Position numbers and translations under genes: made by a program
DNA from: Periplaneta americana
Taxonomy: Eukaryota; Arthropoda; Insecta; Blattodea; Blattidae
Direction: 5' to 3'
DNA: 64,000 bases
Assembly: GCF_040183065.1 (NCBI RefSeq)
Contig: NC_091133.1
Location: 137,591,806 to 137,655,805 of the forward strand
Notes under the pieces: generated by a model
Databases searched by the model: none
What the model was told of the DNA's origin: nothing
The model's input: the letters and a program-made list of their open reading frames with translations, nothing else
Shown here: positions 43,586 through 54,419 of the stretch, in pieces
Numbering within the stretch: the first letter of the stretch is position 1
How the letters are laid out: each line of letters starts with the position of its first letter

Positions 43586-43760
43586 TATTATTAACACGGC
43601 AGATTTCCTTCGAATACACACATTCACAACACAACCACAAGGCTATCTCATCCTATACGCTGCGAAGCGAGGTGTCATGGCGGACGGGCGCAAGGCTACT
43701 ACGTAAATCAAATTATGCATGTCAGCCAACACTACACTCCTCAGCCACAGTCTAACAGTC
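43586..43760 (-). promoter_or_regulatory. Probable LSM2 5'UTR and promoter region
   Basis: Directly upstream of the LSM2 ATG the sequence becomes GC/CpG-richer around 43655-43705, with GCGAAGCGAGG and GTCATGGCGGACGGGCGC. The latter resembles a YY1/Pho-type ATGGCGG core. No TATA box is clear at a defined position. On the plus strand the same spot opens ATGGCGGACGGGCGCAAGG followed by an AC/GTAAAT donor-like site, so divergent transcription is possible. Confidence 0.4.
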
Positions 43761-44547
43761 TATTATACTGTGCATGGATAAATATATAATAGGATGCGAA
43801 ACTTAGTGAGTTTCTCGTAACACACACTACAGGCGCTGTTGTAGAAATTGATCTTGCTGCCATCTATTTTTGGGAGAGGCGTTATTACCAACGAGTTAGA
43901 AAGAGGAAGATATAGAGTGGTCATTGCGCCGCCATGTTTGAAGAAAATTGAACGACCGTCGGTAATGAACTTATGCGCCCAAAATAAAGTGGGCGTGGTG
44001 ATAACTGACATTAGAATCGATGGCTGTCTTAATTTCGTTTGCATAAATCAGTTAAACTGAAGTGGAAAAACCTAGTATTTCGTCAAATACGTGCTAGGAA
44101 CTTAATCTAAACTTATGTACGCTAAATTTAAAACACTTGAGCTATTCCTAGAAGGAATGCTTAAAAGAATAACCTAAGCAAAATTGTCATGTAGTATGAC
44201 AAGAAGTCCTAGCAAATATACTGAAGAAAATGTTAATATTCCTAGGTTCTTTTGCCTATAAAATGAACGAGTATGATTCGGATGTTTTTATTAAATTGTT
44301 TTCCCAGTCTCTAGACGTTGCAAAACTATTTACTATACCATAAGATATAGAATGAAAGTAGGCCCTATCTGTAGTAAACAACCGTTACCTCCAAGCTTGT
44401 AACGTGGGTGAAACATGACAAAACACGCTTTCAGTTTTTTTGTTACAGTAAAGTATAATTATTATCGAAATGTGAACGTGAGGCCAACAGCCGGCTGGTC
44501 TGTCTGAGCCTTTCAAGGGCTGTGGCACCACAGATAATTATTAGTGT

Positions 44548-44636
44548 ATAACTGAGCACCCACGTACAATAATGGGGTAAGTAGTTACGAAATATATTCA
44601 TACTTACCCCATTATTGCACGTGGGTGCTCAATTAT
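44548..44636. repeat. Hairpin with 36-bp arms and a 17-nt loop
   Basis: The left arm 44548-44583 (ATAACTGAGCACCCACGTAC, then AATAATGGGGTAAGTA) pairs with 44601-44636, with about two mismatches. Arm and loop sizes are in the range of miRNA precursors as well as tiny foldbacks. Confidence 0.85.
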
Positions 44637-44706
44637 GTTCTTTCATGTCCTTCCAGTCAAAATACTAACAACAATACGACCTACCCCAGAGTTTTGCGTT
44701 ATTTTG

Positions 44707-45055
44707 GATGCGAGTGTCGAAATACAATTTTAATATTTGATTGCTATTACTAGGTTTGAAACGGAATTGTAGCGGTTTTATCCGTATTTAGTTTAACTTT
44801 ATTACTAGTGAACCATTTATTTGATTAATCGTTTGTCTTCGAAATAGGCCTACTTCTTATAAGCTACAGCTCATCGTCTTCTTGTATAAGCAGTAAGGAC
44901 AGAAGGAGCAGAAATAAAGGATGCCGGTGTCGAAATACAATTTTAATATTGTATTGCTATTTGTTTTTCACTGGGTCTGAAACGGAATTGTATTGGTTTT
45001 TATCCGTATTTAGTTTAATTACATTAACAGTGAACCATTTATTTTGTTTATGCCG
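44707..45055 (+). repeat. Two-copy direct repeat of ~125 bp
   Basis: GTGTCGAAATACAATTTTAATATT at about 44711 and 44929 is followed in both copies by GAAACGGAATTGTA, ATCCGTATTTAGTTTAA and AGTGAACCATTTATTT. Copies start about 218 bp apart. Confidence 0.85.
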
Positions 45056-45604
45056 GGCGTTGTTACACATTTATGCATGAAAAAAAAAATGCTGCTAATT
45101 AACAAAACTATGGACTTAACTTCATAAAATTTACATGAAATATGATATATCAGTTGTCTTTTTCCTTTTGACATTGCAGTTACATGCAGCACACACAACA
45201 GGCATGTTTTTTCTTAGTTTTTTTTTGTACTTCTTACCTCCGTTATACGACATTGTAAGCAGACGAATGTTTACAAAGATGGGCGCTTAGTTCAGATCTG
45301 CCGTGTTTCGCGGTGGCACCGCAAAGAGCGCTGTACAGGACAACATGGCCACTCTATAGTCTTCTCTTTCTAACTCGTTGGTTATTACAAATAGCAGCGC
45401 ACCAAGTAGCGAAAAGAGTAATTACTCCATGCATTTAGCAGCGCACCTGGTGACGAAAATGTTAAACTGTGCAGAAAATATTCCCTCCCACCCTCATCTA
45501 TATGCAAAACTAACCCAATTTAAAATAAAACATTTACATTTTTATTCCTCACAGAATCTTCTACTATTTCGTTTATATGACGTCATTCCATATTCGACCA
45601 ATGA

Positions 45605-45952
45605 AGTGTAATGCAATTTTTGAAAATTTTGACTTTTGTTTGAACATTTTGGAATTTTGTAAAAAAAATTTGAAAATTGTTTGAATTTCGAAAATTCATG
45701 AAGATTGAAAATTTTTGGAATTTTTGAAAATTTTATTACTTGAAAATTTTTGGAATTTTAAAAATTTTTTTAACAATTTGAAAATTAAAAAATTGTTTTA
45801 ATTTTGAAAAATTTAGAAAAATTTTGAAAATTTGAATTTTGGAAAATTTTTAAAATTTTTTTTGAATTTGGAAAAAAATTTAAAAATTTTGATAATTTTT
45901 TCAAAATATATGGTTTTTTTAATTATGAAATTTTTTAATTTTGAAAATTTTT
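45605..45952. repeat. AT-rich degenerate array built on GAAAATTTTTGGAATTTT
   Basis: About 350 bp of overlapping variants of GAAAATTTT, TTTGGAATTTT and TTTTGAAAATTT. It abuts the TGACCT satellite directly. Open frames here are compositional artefacts. Confidence 0.9.
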
Positions 45953-48900
45953 TGACCTGACCTTGACCTAACCTTGACGTGACCTTCACATGACGGTGAC
46001 TTAACTTACCTGACCATGACCTCCCTTCATCTGACCTAGACCTGACCTTCACATGACATTGACTTGACATTCAACTGACATTGACATTGAACTCAGCTCG
46101 ACCTGACCTTCACCTGACATTGAACTTTACCTGACCTTGACCTGAGATCGACCTCACCTCGAACTGACGTCCTGTCGTTGACCTGACATTGACCTAACAT
46201 TCACCTGACTTTGGCCTGACTTTCACAGGACATTGTCCTGACCTTGAACTTGACCTGACCTAGACCTGACATTGAACTTACATTGACCTGAACTCGACCA
46301 AACCTCGACCTGACATTGACTTGACTTTCACCTGTCCTCGACCTGACTTTGACCTGACCTTGTCCTGACGTTACCTGACCAAGTCCTGATGTTATCTGAC
46401 TTTGACCTCACCTTCACCTGACACATTGACTTCACCTTGACCTTACCTTGACCTGATCTACACCTAACATTAACATGACATCGACCTGACCTTCACATGA
46501 CATTGACTTTGACCTGACTTTGACATGACCTCGACCTCACATCGACTTGAACTTGTCCTGACCTTGACATGACATTCACCAAACAATTCCCTGATATTCA
46601 CCTGACCTTGACTGCCCTTCACCTGATATTCACATGACCTTGATATTGACCTTGATTTCACCTTGGCCTGACCTTCTCCTGACTTTGACATAAACTTGAC
46701 CGGTCCTCGACATCACCTCGACCTGACCTTGTCCTTACGTTGACCTCACGTTCACGACCTCGACCAGAACTTCACATGACATTGACCTTGTCCTGACCAT
46801 GACACAACCTTTACCTCACCATGTCCTGACTTTCACCTTACTTTGACCTTGACTTGATAATTACCTTGATCTGACCTTGACTTGACTTCGACATTAACTT
46901 GACCTGACCTTGTACTGACGTTGACCTGACATTGGCCCGACCTTCACCTCACTTTCACATGACATTGTCCTGACCTTAACCTGACCTCGACATGACCTTC
47001 ACCTGATCTTGACCTTGACCTGTACGCGACCTAACCTCGACCTGACAATGTCTTTATTTTCACCTGACCTCGATCTGATCTTGACCTGACGTTGACCTGA
47101 CTGTCCTGACGTTACTTGACCTTATCCTGACGTTATCTGCTATTGGCTGACCTTCACCTGACCTTGACCTTGTCCTGACCTTCACATGGCTTTGACTTGA
47201 CCTTGACCTTACCTTGACCAGACCTACACCTGACCTTAACATGATATTGACCCAACCTTAACCTGACGTTGACCTTGACCTGGTTTTGACACTACCTCGA
47301 CCTGACATTTACCTCACCTCGACCTGACCTTGTCCTGAAATGGGCCTGACCTCGACATGACCTTCATCTGACACTGACCTGACATTCACCTGACCATGAC
47401 ATGACCTTCACCTGACCTTTACATTGACATGACCGAGACCTGATCTTCACATGCCCATCACCTGACCTTGACCTGACAATGGTCTGATTTTCATATGACA
47501 TTGTCCTGACTTTGACATGACATTAAATTTGACCTGAACTAAACATGACACTGACCTGACCTACACCTGACCTTGAACTTGACCTGACCTCTGCCTAACT
47601 TCGACTTGAATTTCGCCTGACCATGACCTGACGTTGAAGTGAACTTGTCCTGACGTTACCTGACCTTGTCCTGACGTTATCAGACCTTCACCTAATCTTG
47701 ACCTGACTTTGATATTGACTTGACATTGACCTTACCTTGACCTGACCTTCACATGACCTTGACTTGTACTTCACCTGACCTTGATATGATATTCACGTGA
47801 CTTCGACCTGACATTCATCTGACCATAACCTGACCTTGACTTGACCTGCACTTGCCTGACTTTGGAATTACCTCGACCTCACATCGACCTACCTTGTCCT
47901 GACCTAGACCTGACCTTCACCTGAACTTGACCATCATGTTACATTCACCTGACATTGAACTTTCCATGACCATGACATGACCTCATGACATTGTCCTGAG
48001 TTTGACCTGACCTTGACATTACCTTGACCTGACCTTCTCCTAACCTTGAACGTGACCTGACGACCTAAGCTCGACCTGATTCACCTGACCTCGACCTGAC
48101 CTTGTCTTGACGTTACCTGAACTTGTCCCGACTTTCACCTGTTCTTGACTTGACCTCGACTTGTCCTGATATTGACCTGACTTCGACCTGACTTTCACTT
48201 GACCTTGATCTGACTTTCAATTGACCTTGACTTGACCTTTAACTGACTTCCACCTGACATTGAACTGACCTTCGCCTAACATCGACCTGAAATTCACCTG
48301 ACTTTGACCTTGACTTGATCTCGACCTGACGTCCTGATGTTAACCTGACATTAACCTGTCCTTCACATGACTTTGACCTCACCTTGGCCAGACATTCAAC
48401 TGACGACTTGACCTAGATCTGACATACAACTGCCCACCACATGACATTGACCTGAATATCACCTGACCTTGACCTTGACCTGATCTTGTCCTGACGTTAT
48501 TTGATTTCAGACTGACCTTCACCTGATCTTGATGTTGAGCAGACCATGACCTGACCTTGACCTGACTTTGATCTTGACTAGAAATTGACCTTACCTTGAC
48601 CTGATATACACCTGACCTTCACATGACATTGACCTGACATTCACCTGACCTTGATCTTGACTTGACCGTGACCTAAACTTGACATGACGTCCTGACGTGG
48701 TCCTGACTGACATGACCTTCACCTGCCTTTCAAATGACTTTCACATGACCTTGACTTTGACCTGAACTTGGCATGACCTTCACCTGACATTGACCTGAAC
48801 TTCACCTGACCTTGACCTGACCTAGTCCTGACGTTGACCAGAACTTCACCAAACCTTGACCTTCACCTGACCATCACCTAACCTTGAACGACATTGGCCT

Positions 48901-50192
48901 GACTTTGACATGACAATGTTCTGACCTTGACAGAACCTTGACTTTGACCTGACCTAGACCTGACATTGCCCTAACCATTACATGACCTTGACTTTGATCT
49001 GACCTACACCTGACCATCTGACGTTGACCTTCACCTGATTTTCACAAGACATTTTCCTGACCTTCACCTGACCTCGAAATGACATTGACCTTACGTTCAA
49101 CAGAAATTGACTCTGACCTGAGTTCCACCTGAAATTGGCCTGATTTTCACCTGACCTTGACCTGACGTTACCGGACCTTTGCCTGACATTCACCTGACCT
49201 TGAACTTGGTCCGTCCTTCACCTGAAATCGACCTGACCTTCACCTGACTTTGACCTCGACTTGAATTTGAACTTACTTTGACCTGACCTACAACTGACCT
49301 TGACACGACATTGACCTGACATTCACCTGACCTTGACCTTGACTTGACCTGACTTTGACCTCACCTCGACTTGTCTTTGTCCTGATGTTGACCTGACCTT
49401 GACATGACCTACACCTGACATTGACATGCCCTTGACCTACCTTTGCCTGACATTGACCTGACATGCACCAGACTTTGACATTGACCTCACCTCCACCTGA
49501 CCTTGTCCTGACCTTCACATGACCTTGACCTCACTTTGCCTGACATTCACCTGACCTTGACTTGACTTAGATCTGACATACAACAGACCTTCACTTGACA
49601 TAGGTCTGACCACCTGACCTTGCCTTGTTTTGAATTTGACCTGACCTTGACATGGCCTTCACCTGACATTGACCTAACCTTCATCTGACCCTGACATGAA
49701 CGTGCCTGACTTTGAAATCAACTTGACATTACGTCGATCTACCTTGTCTTGACCTTCACATCACCTTGGCCTGACCTTCACCTGACATTGACCTTGATGT
49801 TACCTTCATCTGTCATTCACCTTGCCATGACCATGACATGACATTGTCCTGAGTTTCACCCGACCTTGACCTTAATTTGACCTGACCATCTCCTGAACTT
49901 GACGTTGACCTGACTTTCACATGACATTGTCCTAACGACCTGGCTTGACCTGACGTCGACCTACGGTCGACCTGAAATTGACTTGACCTTGACCTGGCGT
50001 TCACTTGACATTGACCTGACTCTCACTGACTTTCACCTGACAATGAACTGACCTTCGCCTAACATTGACCTGACATTCACCTGACTGACTTTGACTTCAC
50101 CTCGAGCTGAACTCGACCTGATGTTGACTTTACATTCATCTGACTTTGACCTGACCTTAACATGACCTTGACCTGACCTTAACATGATCTTG
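45953..50192. repeat. 4.2 kb degenerate satellite of TGACCT/AGGTCA units
   Basis: Nearly the whole stretch is made of TGACCTTGACC, TGACCTGACC, TTCACCTGAC and close variants, a hexamer-based (TGACCT)n array with drift. The complement, AGGTCA, is the nuclear-receptor half-site, and TCAAGGTCA (complement of TGACCTTGA) occurs very often. The short open frames within are artefacts. No sharp higher-order period is visible by eye. Confidence 0.95.
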
Positions 50193-50204
50193 TGATGACA
50201 TCAA

Positions 50205-50420
50205 ATATGTAGGCTAAGGCACTTGCCTGCCGATTCAGAGTTGCGCTCGGGCGCGGGTACGATTCCTGGTTGGGTTTTTTCCAATTCTAAGGTAAATGTC
50301 AGGTAATCTATGGCGAATCCTTAGCCTCATCTCGCCAAATACCATTTTGTTATCACCAATCTCATCGACGCTAAATAACCTAGTAGTTAATACAGCGTTA
50401 AACAACAAAGTGAAAAAAAG
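50205..50420 (+). mobile_element. SINE in the left arm of the inverted repeat
   Basis: Head TAGGCTAAGGCACTTGCC with B-box-like GGTACGATTCC at about 50256-50266, then the GGTTGGGTTTTTTCC body and GCTAAATAACCTAGTAG. Mirrored at 50760-50975 on the minus strand. Confidence 0.85.
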
Positions 50421-50759
50421 ATATCAAATTTCCTGGGGAAATTACAAGAGCTTGTGGTGGCGAAGGATTTAAGGTGCCTATGATGTTCAAGGAAGGGAAG
50501 TGCTACAAATGGCAGATAAGTGAACATATTGGTGTATTCGTCACATGACATTACACAGGAAATATCAACATGGATATTTGTAAACTGAAAGTGTATTTTT
50601 GTGTAATCAAGTGTTGTTTTGTATAAGTTATAATATTATAAACGTTAATCTAGTGAATACTTATCTGCCATTTTAGCACTTCCCTTCCTTGAACATCATA
50701 GGCACCTTAAATCCTTCGCCACCACAAGCTCTTGTAATTTCCCCAGGAAATATGATATC

Positions 50760-50975
50760 TTTTTTTCACTTTGTTGTTTAACGCTGTATTAACTACTAGG
50801 TTATTTAGCGTCGATGAGATTGGTGATAACAAAATGGTATTTGGCGAGATGAGGCTGAGGATTCGCCATAGATTACCTGACATTTACCTTAGGATTGGAA
50901 AAAACCCAACCAGGAATCGAACCCGCGCCCGAGCGCAACTCTGAATCGGCAGGCAAGTGCCTTAGCCTACATATT
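50760..50975 (-). mobile_element. SINE in the right arm of the inverted repeat
   Basis: Reverse-complement partner of the left-arm SINE. The head is at the right end, with B-box GGTTCGATTCC (complement at about 50912-50922) better preserved than in the left arm. Confidence 0.85.
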
Positions 50976-50999
50976 TGATGTCATCATATGTGATAACAC

Positions 51000-51936
51000 C
51001 ACAATCTCCTCCTAAGTTACTTTCTTTATTGTTCTATTACTGCAAAAATCATCATGTGTTATAGGGTTCAAAATTTTTTCCTAAGATGTTGTATGTTTCA
51101 AAACATTAGATATAACAGCGTAACATTGAGTGCATAGTTGATCATGCTGCCGTTGTTTTTGTAGTAGAGGAGGCCTACTGTAGAAATTGTATCAGTGATT
51201 CAGTGGGCTGATATTACCTCATATTTTGTGCTAACTCAAACTAAATTAATCTAACTTAACTTAAATTCTTGAAAATACTATCACAAAAATATTCAATATG
51301 TATAAATATTTATATTAACAGAATAACTAACATAGATTTTAAAAAGGCCAGTGACGTGCGGTGGCCCAACGGATTACCCAAGCAGCTGCGTAGTCAAGTT
51401 TTCTTTTCCTTCCTACTATTTATATTTGATTAAAATACTTATAAAATTACTAATTATAAAAATACATTGGTATTTGGCACCATTTTTTTTTACAAAATCT
51501 ATAGGCCTAAGATTAGGCCTACTGCAACTACTGCCTATAATTAAAAATACTATTATAAAAGACTACTCTAGTAAGTCGTGCCGAATTATTTCAACTTGTT
51601 GGGAAAACATGTGGTAATCGTCGGCCCAGAAAGTCATCAAGAAATTTTGTGCACTTTGATGATTTGGAAAAAAAATGCTGCAAGCCCAGAAAGAGTAGCA
51701 GAAAATATACGGCATTCAGGAATACTTGAAGCACTTTGGGACCAACCTGTGCTTGGGTCACTGAAAAGGCCCATCTTTTAGAATTGCTAAATGATACCTT
51801 GGGTAAGGTAATTAATATTATTAATTAAAACAATTTTAAATTTATATCATAAAATCAGTTACCATTTACCTAATGTGCAAATAAATACAGTACCACTTTA
51901 TTAATACATAGACCTAGTATGGTAGCTACCTACAGT
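51000..51936. other. Intergenic DNA, unassigned
   Basis: CAGTGACGTGCGGTGGCCC at 51350 may begin a decayed element. The plus frame 51578-51781 (SPERVAENIRHSGILEALWD) reads protein-like but matches nothing I can name. No host gene is supported. Confidence 0.4.
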
Positions 51937-52260
51937 GTGTGATAAAATTATTAGGGACACTTGGTAAAAGTAGGAATTTTATGTTCAAATTCACATAAAA
52001 CACACGTAATTTGGATTTTCTCAACTGGAAAAGCTTTATTACTCTAAATAGTGTTTTTATAAACAATATTATTACATATTTAATTGTGTAATAATGAATG
52101 TGGAATGATATAAACAAGAAAACTAATATTTTGTCACACATCCCTTTGCAGCAATTACAGTTTTAAGTCTCTTTGGAATACTAGAAATGCATTGGATACA
52201 ATTGTTTTTAATTTCTTGGCCGTGATGCCACACATTGATAAGTTTTTCTACTTCAAAATT
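51937..52260 (-). pseudogene. Tc1-like transposon end with transposase C-terminus
   Basis: The left edge CAGTGTGTGATAAAATTATT at 51932 resembles a Tc1-type terminus. On the minus strand at 52130-52250, NVWHHGQEIKNNCIQCISSI and PKRLKTVIAAKGCVTKY match the Tc1 transposase end (SMPRRxxxVIxAKGxxTKY). It is truncated at about 52255, where another repeat fragment begins. Confidence 0.72.
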
Positions 52261-52306
52261 CCAACCTTGTGTACACAAAATAAATTATTGGCACTGAAAA
52301 GTGATT
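52256..52306 (+). repeat. Fragment of the 43.2 kb dispersed repeat
   Basis: AATTCCAACCTTGTGTACAC then AAATAAATTATTGGCACTGA, nearly identical to 43242-43295. Confidence 0.8.
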
Positions 52307-52344
52307 AGATTAGGTATGTAGTATTATATTAGATTATGTTAGGT

Positions 52345-52550
52345 TAGAAGATTAATCCAGTCTCTACAGTAATCATATCCCATCTCCTTCAAATCCATTT
52401 TAATATTACCCTCCCATCAATGTCTCGGTTTCCCACAGGTCTTTTCCCTCCAGCATCCCAACTAACAGTCTATATACATTTCTGGATTCGCCCATACGTG
52501 CTACATGTCCTGCCCATCTCAAACGTCTGGATTTAATGTTTCTAATTATG
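52345..52550 (-). mobile_element. LINE 3' fragment of the recurrent family
   Basis: The minus strand matches the NIKSRRLRWAGHVARMG to DNIKMDLREVG region with several indels, as at 42130-42350. It is truncated on both sides. Its right edge cuts into the P-type transposase at about 52546. Confidence 0.82.
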
Positions 52551-54415
52551 CTAAAGAAACATTTTGACGTTCCAAATTTGTTGGATACAATGCTTTCAAT
52601 TTGAGAGAGAAACCATATTTTAAAAGATTATTCTTTTCTATCAAGTGTAGGACTTTCAGTACATTAAATGATGCAACATGCATTCTCTCACACTCAACCA
52701 TGTCTGGGAAGTACAACTGCTTGTTCTCTACATTTATTTTACATTTACATTTATTTCGGATACACTTCAAAATGTGGACTGTCTATAATGAAAAAGAGCT
52801 TTCTAGTCAGTTGAGGTGGATTGCTAAGGAACGATACTGCTTTCCTGTTATCTGAAATAAGTGTTGTTACTTCAAAACCAATTTCTTGTAATTCAAGAAT
52901 TACATTTTTGAGAATGATGAATAATGCATCGTCATGAATATTACTGACAGGCAGAATATGGACAACATCTTTATAATGTGAAAGTACACTGTGAATCATG
53001 AAAACACATGCACTTGTGGCACATTCATCACTGTTCATTGCAGTACCTACTACCTTGCCTTGTTGAAAATCCAATTGGGGTTTAATGTGGGCCTCATCCA
53101 ATGACAATAGAACTAACTTGTCTTCTGGAGAGAGTAATGAAAATTTAGCCTACTTGTCATATACTGCAGAAAATTGTCATTTTGCTCCTGCAGAGGGTTT
53201 GTTGAAAGCTTTGAACACACTATTTTCAAAGTACGTGGAGCAGGAAGAGTTAAGTTATTGACCCATGTATGAATTTGTAACAGTGGGGAGATATACAATG
53301 AACCAATGAAGAGAAGATCAATAATTCCCAGGAATAGTTTTTTACCCTTTACTTAGGTAGTAAATGTAGCTGTTCTTTTAAGAAGCTCAACATATGATTC
53401 TTCTCAGGAAACATACTCCCTAAATGTTGGAACAAACCATCAAGAACCGCCAAAGTTTCATCAATATCTTTGCTGTTATACATGGTGGAAGACGCATATA
53501 CAGAATGTGCATTATGTATCAATGTTTCAATTTTTGTAAGAGTATTAACATGCTTTGGTAATGACATCTCTTTACAGCATTTGATTCCTACATTATTGAC
53601 AAATAATGAAGCATACAAATTTTGTGTTATTCTAACACTGCAAGAAATATGAGGGTTAGGTTCATAGTTCATTAGAATGAAATACATGCATGTTTCTTTT
53701 ATTATGAAGTCCCATTCAATATTAAGTCTATTGCCATCAAGTTTCAACTTCAATTCATCAAAATCTTTAAATGTAAGGTGACTGTAGAGTATCCAACGCC
53801 CACTGAACGAATATTTCACTTTAATCACTGCCAATGTTGCGGTATAATCGTATATGCAAGGTAGGCTATAACAAAAACCTAAACTAACCAAACCTAACCT
53901 GTAAAATTGGCCTATGTCTCTATAGTGGGCGGGACATAAGTAACATTGACCGGCCATTTATTTACAGCATTGCAGACCTACCCTAACTAGAAATGAAATC
54001 TATAACTAACCTTTTATGAATCTTGGGTTTGACAAAGGTGCAGTGAGTAACTTCCCAATCTTGTCATCAAACATACTTGTAGTTCTTTCAATCTCATGTT
54101 CTCTAAAATGAAGTTCACACACCTACAAGATAATTCAAACTGGATCGTGAATGACCAATGAAAGGAGAGGTTGTGTTACGTTAGCAAACTATGCTCTTAT
54201 CCTTTAATGTGATTTTAGTATGAAAAGAATACCAGTAATCTAACATTACACATACCTTGGAGGTTTTTCGTAGGAATAAAATCTTTCCGATGAATAGCTC
54301 TAATCCATTTTAAACTTTGGTCTTCCTTGGTGGGAAAAGAGAAAACACACTCACTTTCGGTCCATTTAAGTAATTGCCTCTACAGTTCGGCATACTGCAC
54401 TTTTGAGATATTATG
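52546..54415 (-). pseudogene. THAP-domain plus P-element-type transposase gene, broken
   Basis: On the minus strand, a first exon (54280-54415) reads CSMPNCRGNY, then with a frameshift SFPTKEDQSLKWIRAIHRKD. After an intron, exon 2 (about 54012-54126) starts VCELHFREHE, supplying the C-x2-H of a THAP zinc finger. A middle block (53349-53820) has SGRWILYSHLTFKDFDELKL and NYEPNPHISCSV. The transposase body (52546-53340) has LTLPAPRTLKIVCSKL, then LLSLDEAHIKPQLDFQQGKV with the first catalytic Asp, FIIDSPH, and PTNLERQNVSLA as in P elements and THAP9. The frame breaks between 53349 and 53340 and near 52760, and the C-terminus is cut by a LINE fragment. Either a P-superfamily transposon or a decayed THAP9-like gene. 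Confidence 0.78.
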
Positions 54416-54419
54416 CCTT

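Larger units (their letters stand above)
43881..45388. mobile_element. 1.5 kb interval bounded by 43-bp inverted repeats
   Basis: GTTATTACCAACGAGTTAGA, continuing to GAGTGGTCA at 43923, is mirrored at 45346-45388 with a few changes. The interval holds a strong hairpin (44548-44636) and a tandem duplication (44707-45055) but no transposase. It may be a non-autonomous DNA transposon. No target duplication was found. Confidence 0.5.
50193..50986. repeat. Near-perfect inverted repeat, 329-bp arms, 137-bp spacer
   Basis: The left arm 50193-50521 (from TGATGACATCAAATATGTAG to AAATGGCAGATAAGT) is mirrored by 50659-50986. The outer two thirds of each arm is a SINE of the 12.8 kb family with its head outward. 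The inner part (GAGCTTGTGGTGGCGAAGGA to ATGGCAGATAAG) is unrelated sequence carried along in both arms. This implies an inverted duplication event, not two SINE insertions. It sits at the edge of the satellite. Confidence 0.92.

Noticed and set aside
43431-43640. A 69-residue minus-strand ORF as a gene of its own
   Set aside because: It is LSM2 exon 2 read through the 80-nt intron into the 5'UTR; the splice sites and exons 3 and 4 explain it better.
45813-50004. Several 60-85 codon minus-strand ORFs rich in S, R, K, V, G and Q
   Set aside because: They are translations of the degenerate TGACCT satellite (AGGTCA reads as RS/GQ/VK repeats) with no other coding evidence.
51578-51781. Plus-strand ORF with SPERVAENIRHSGILEALWD as a host exon
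   Set aside because: Reads protein-like, but the neighbouring frames are broken and no family could be named; left as unassigned sequence.
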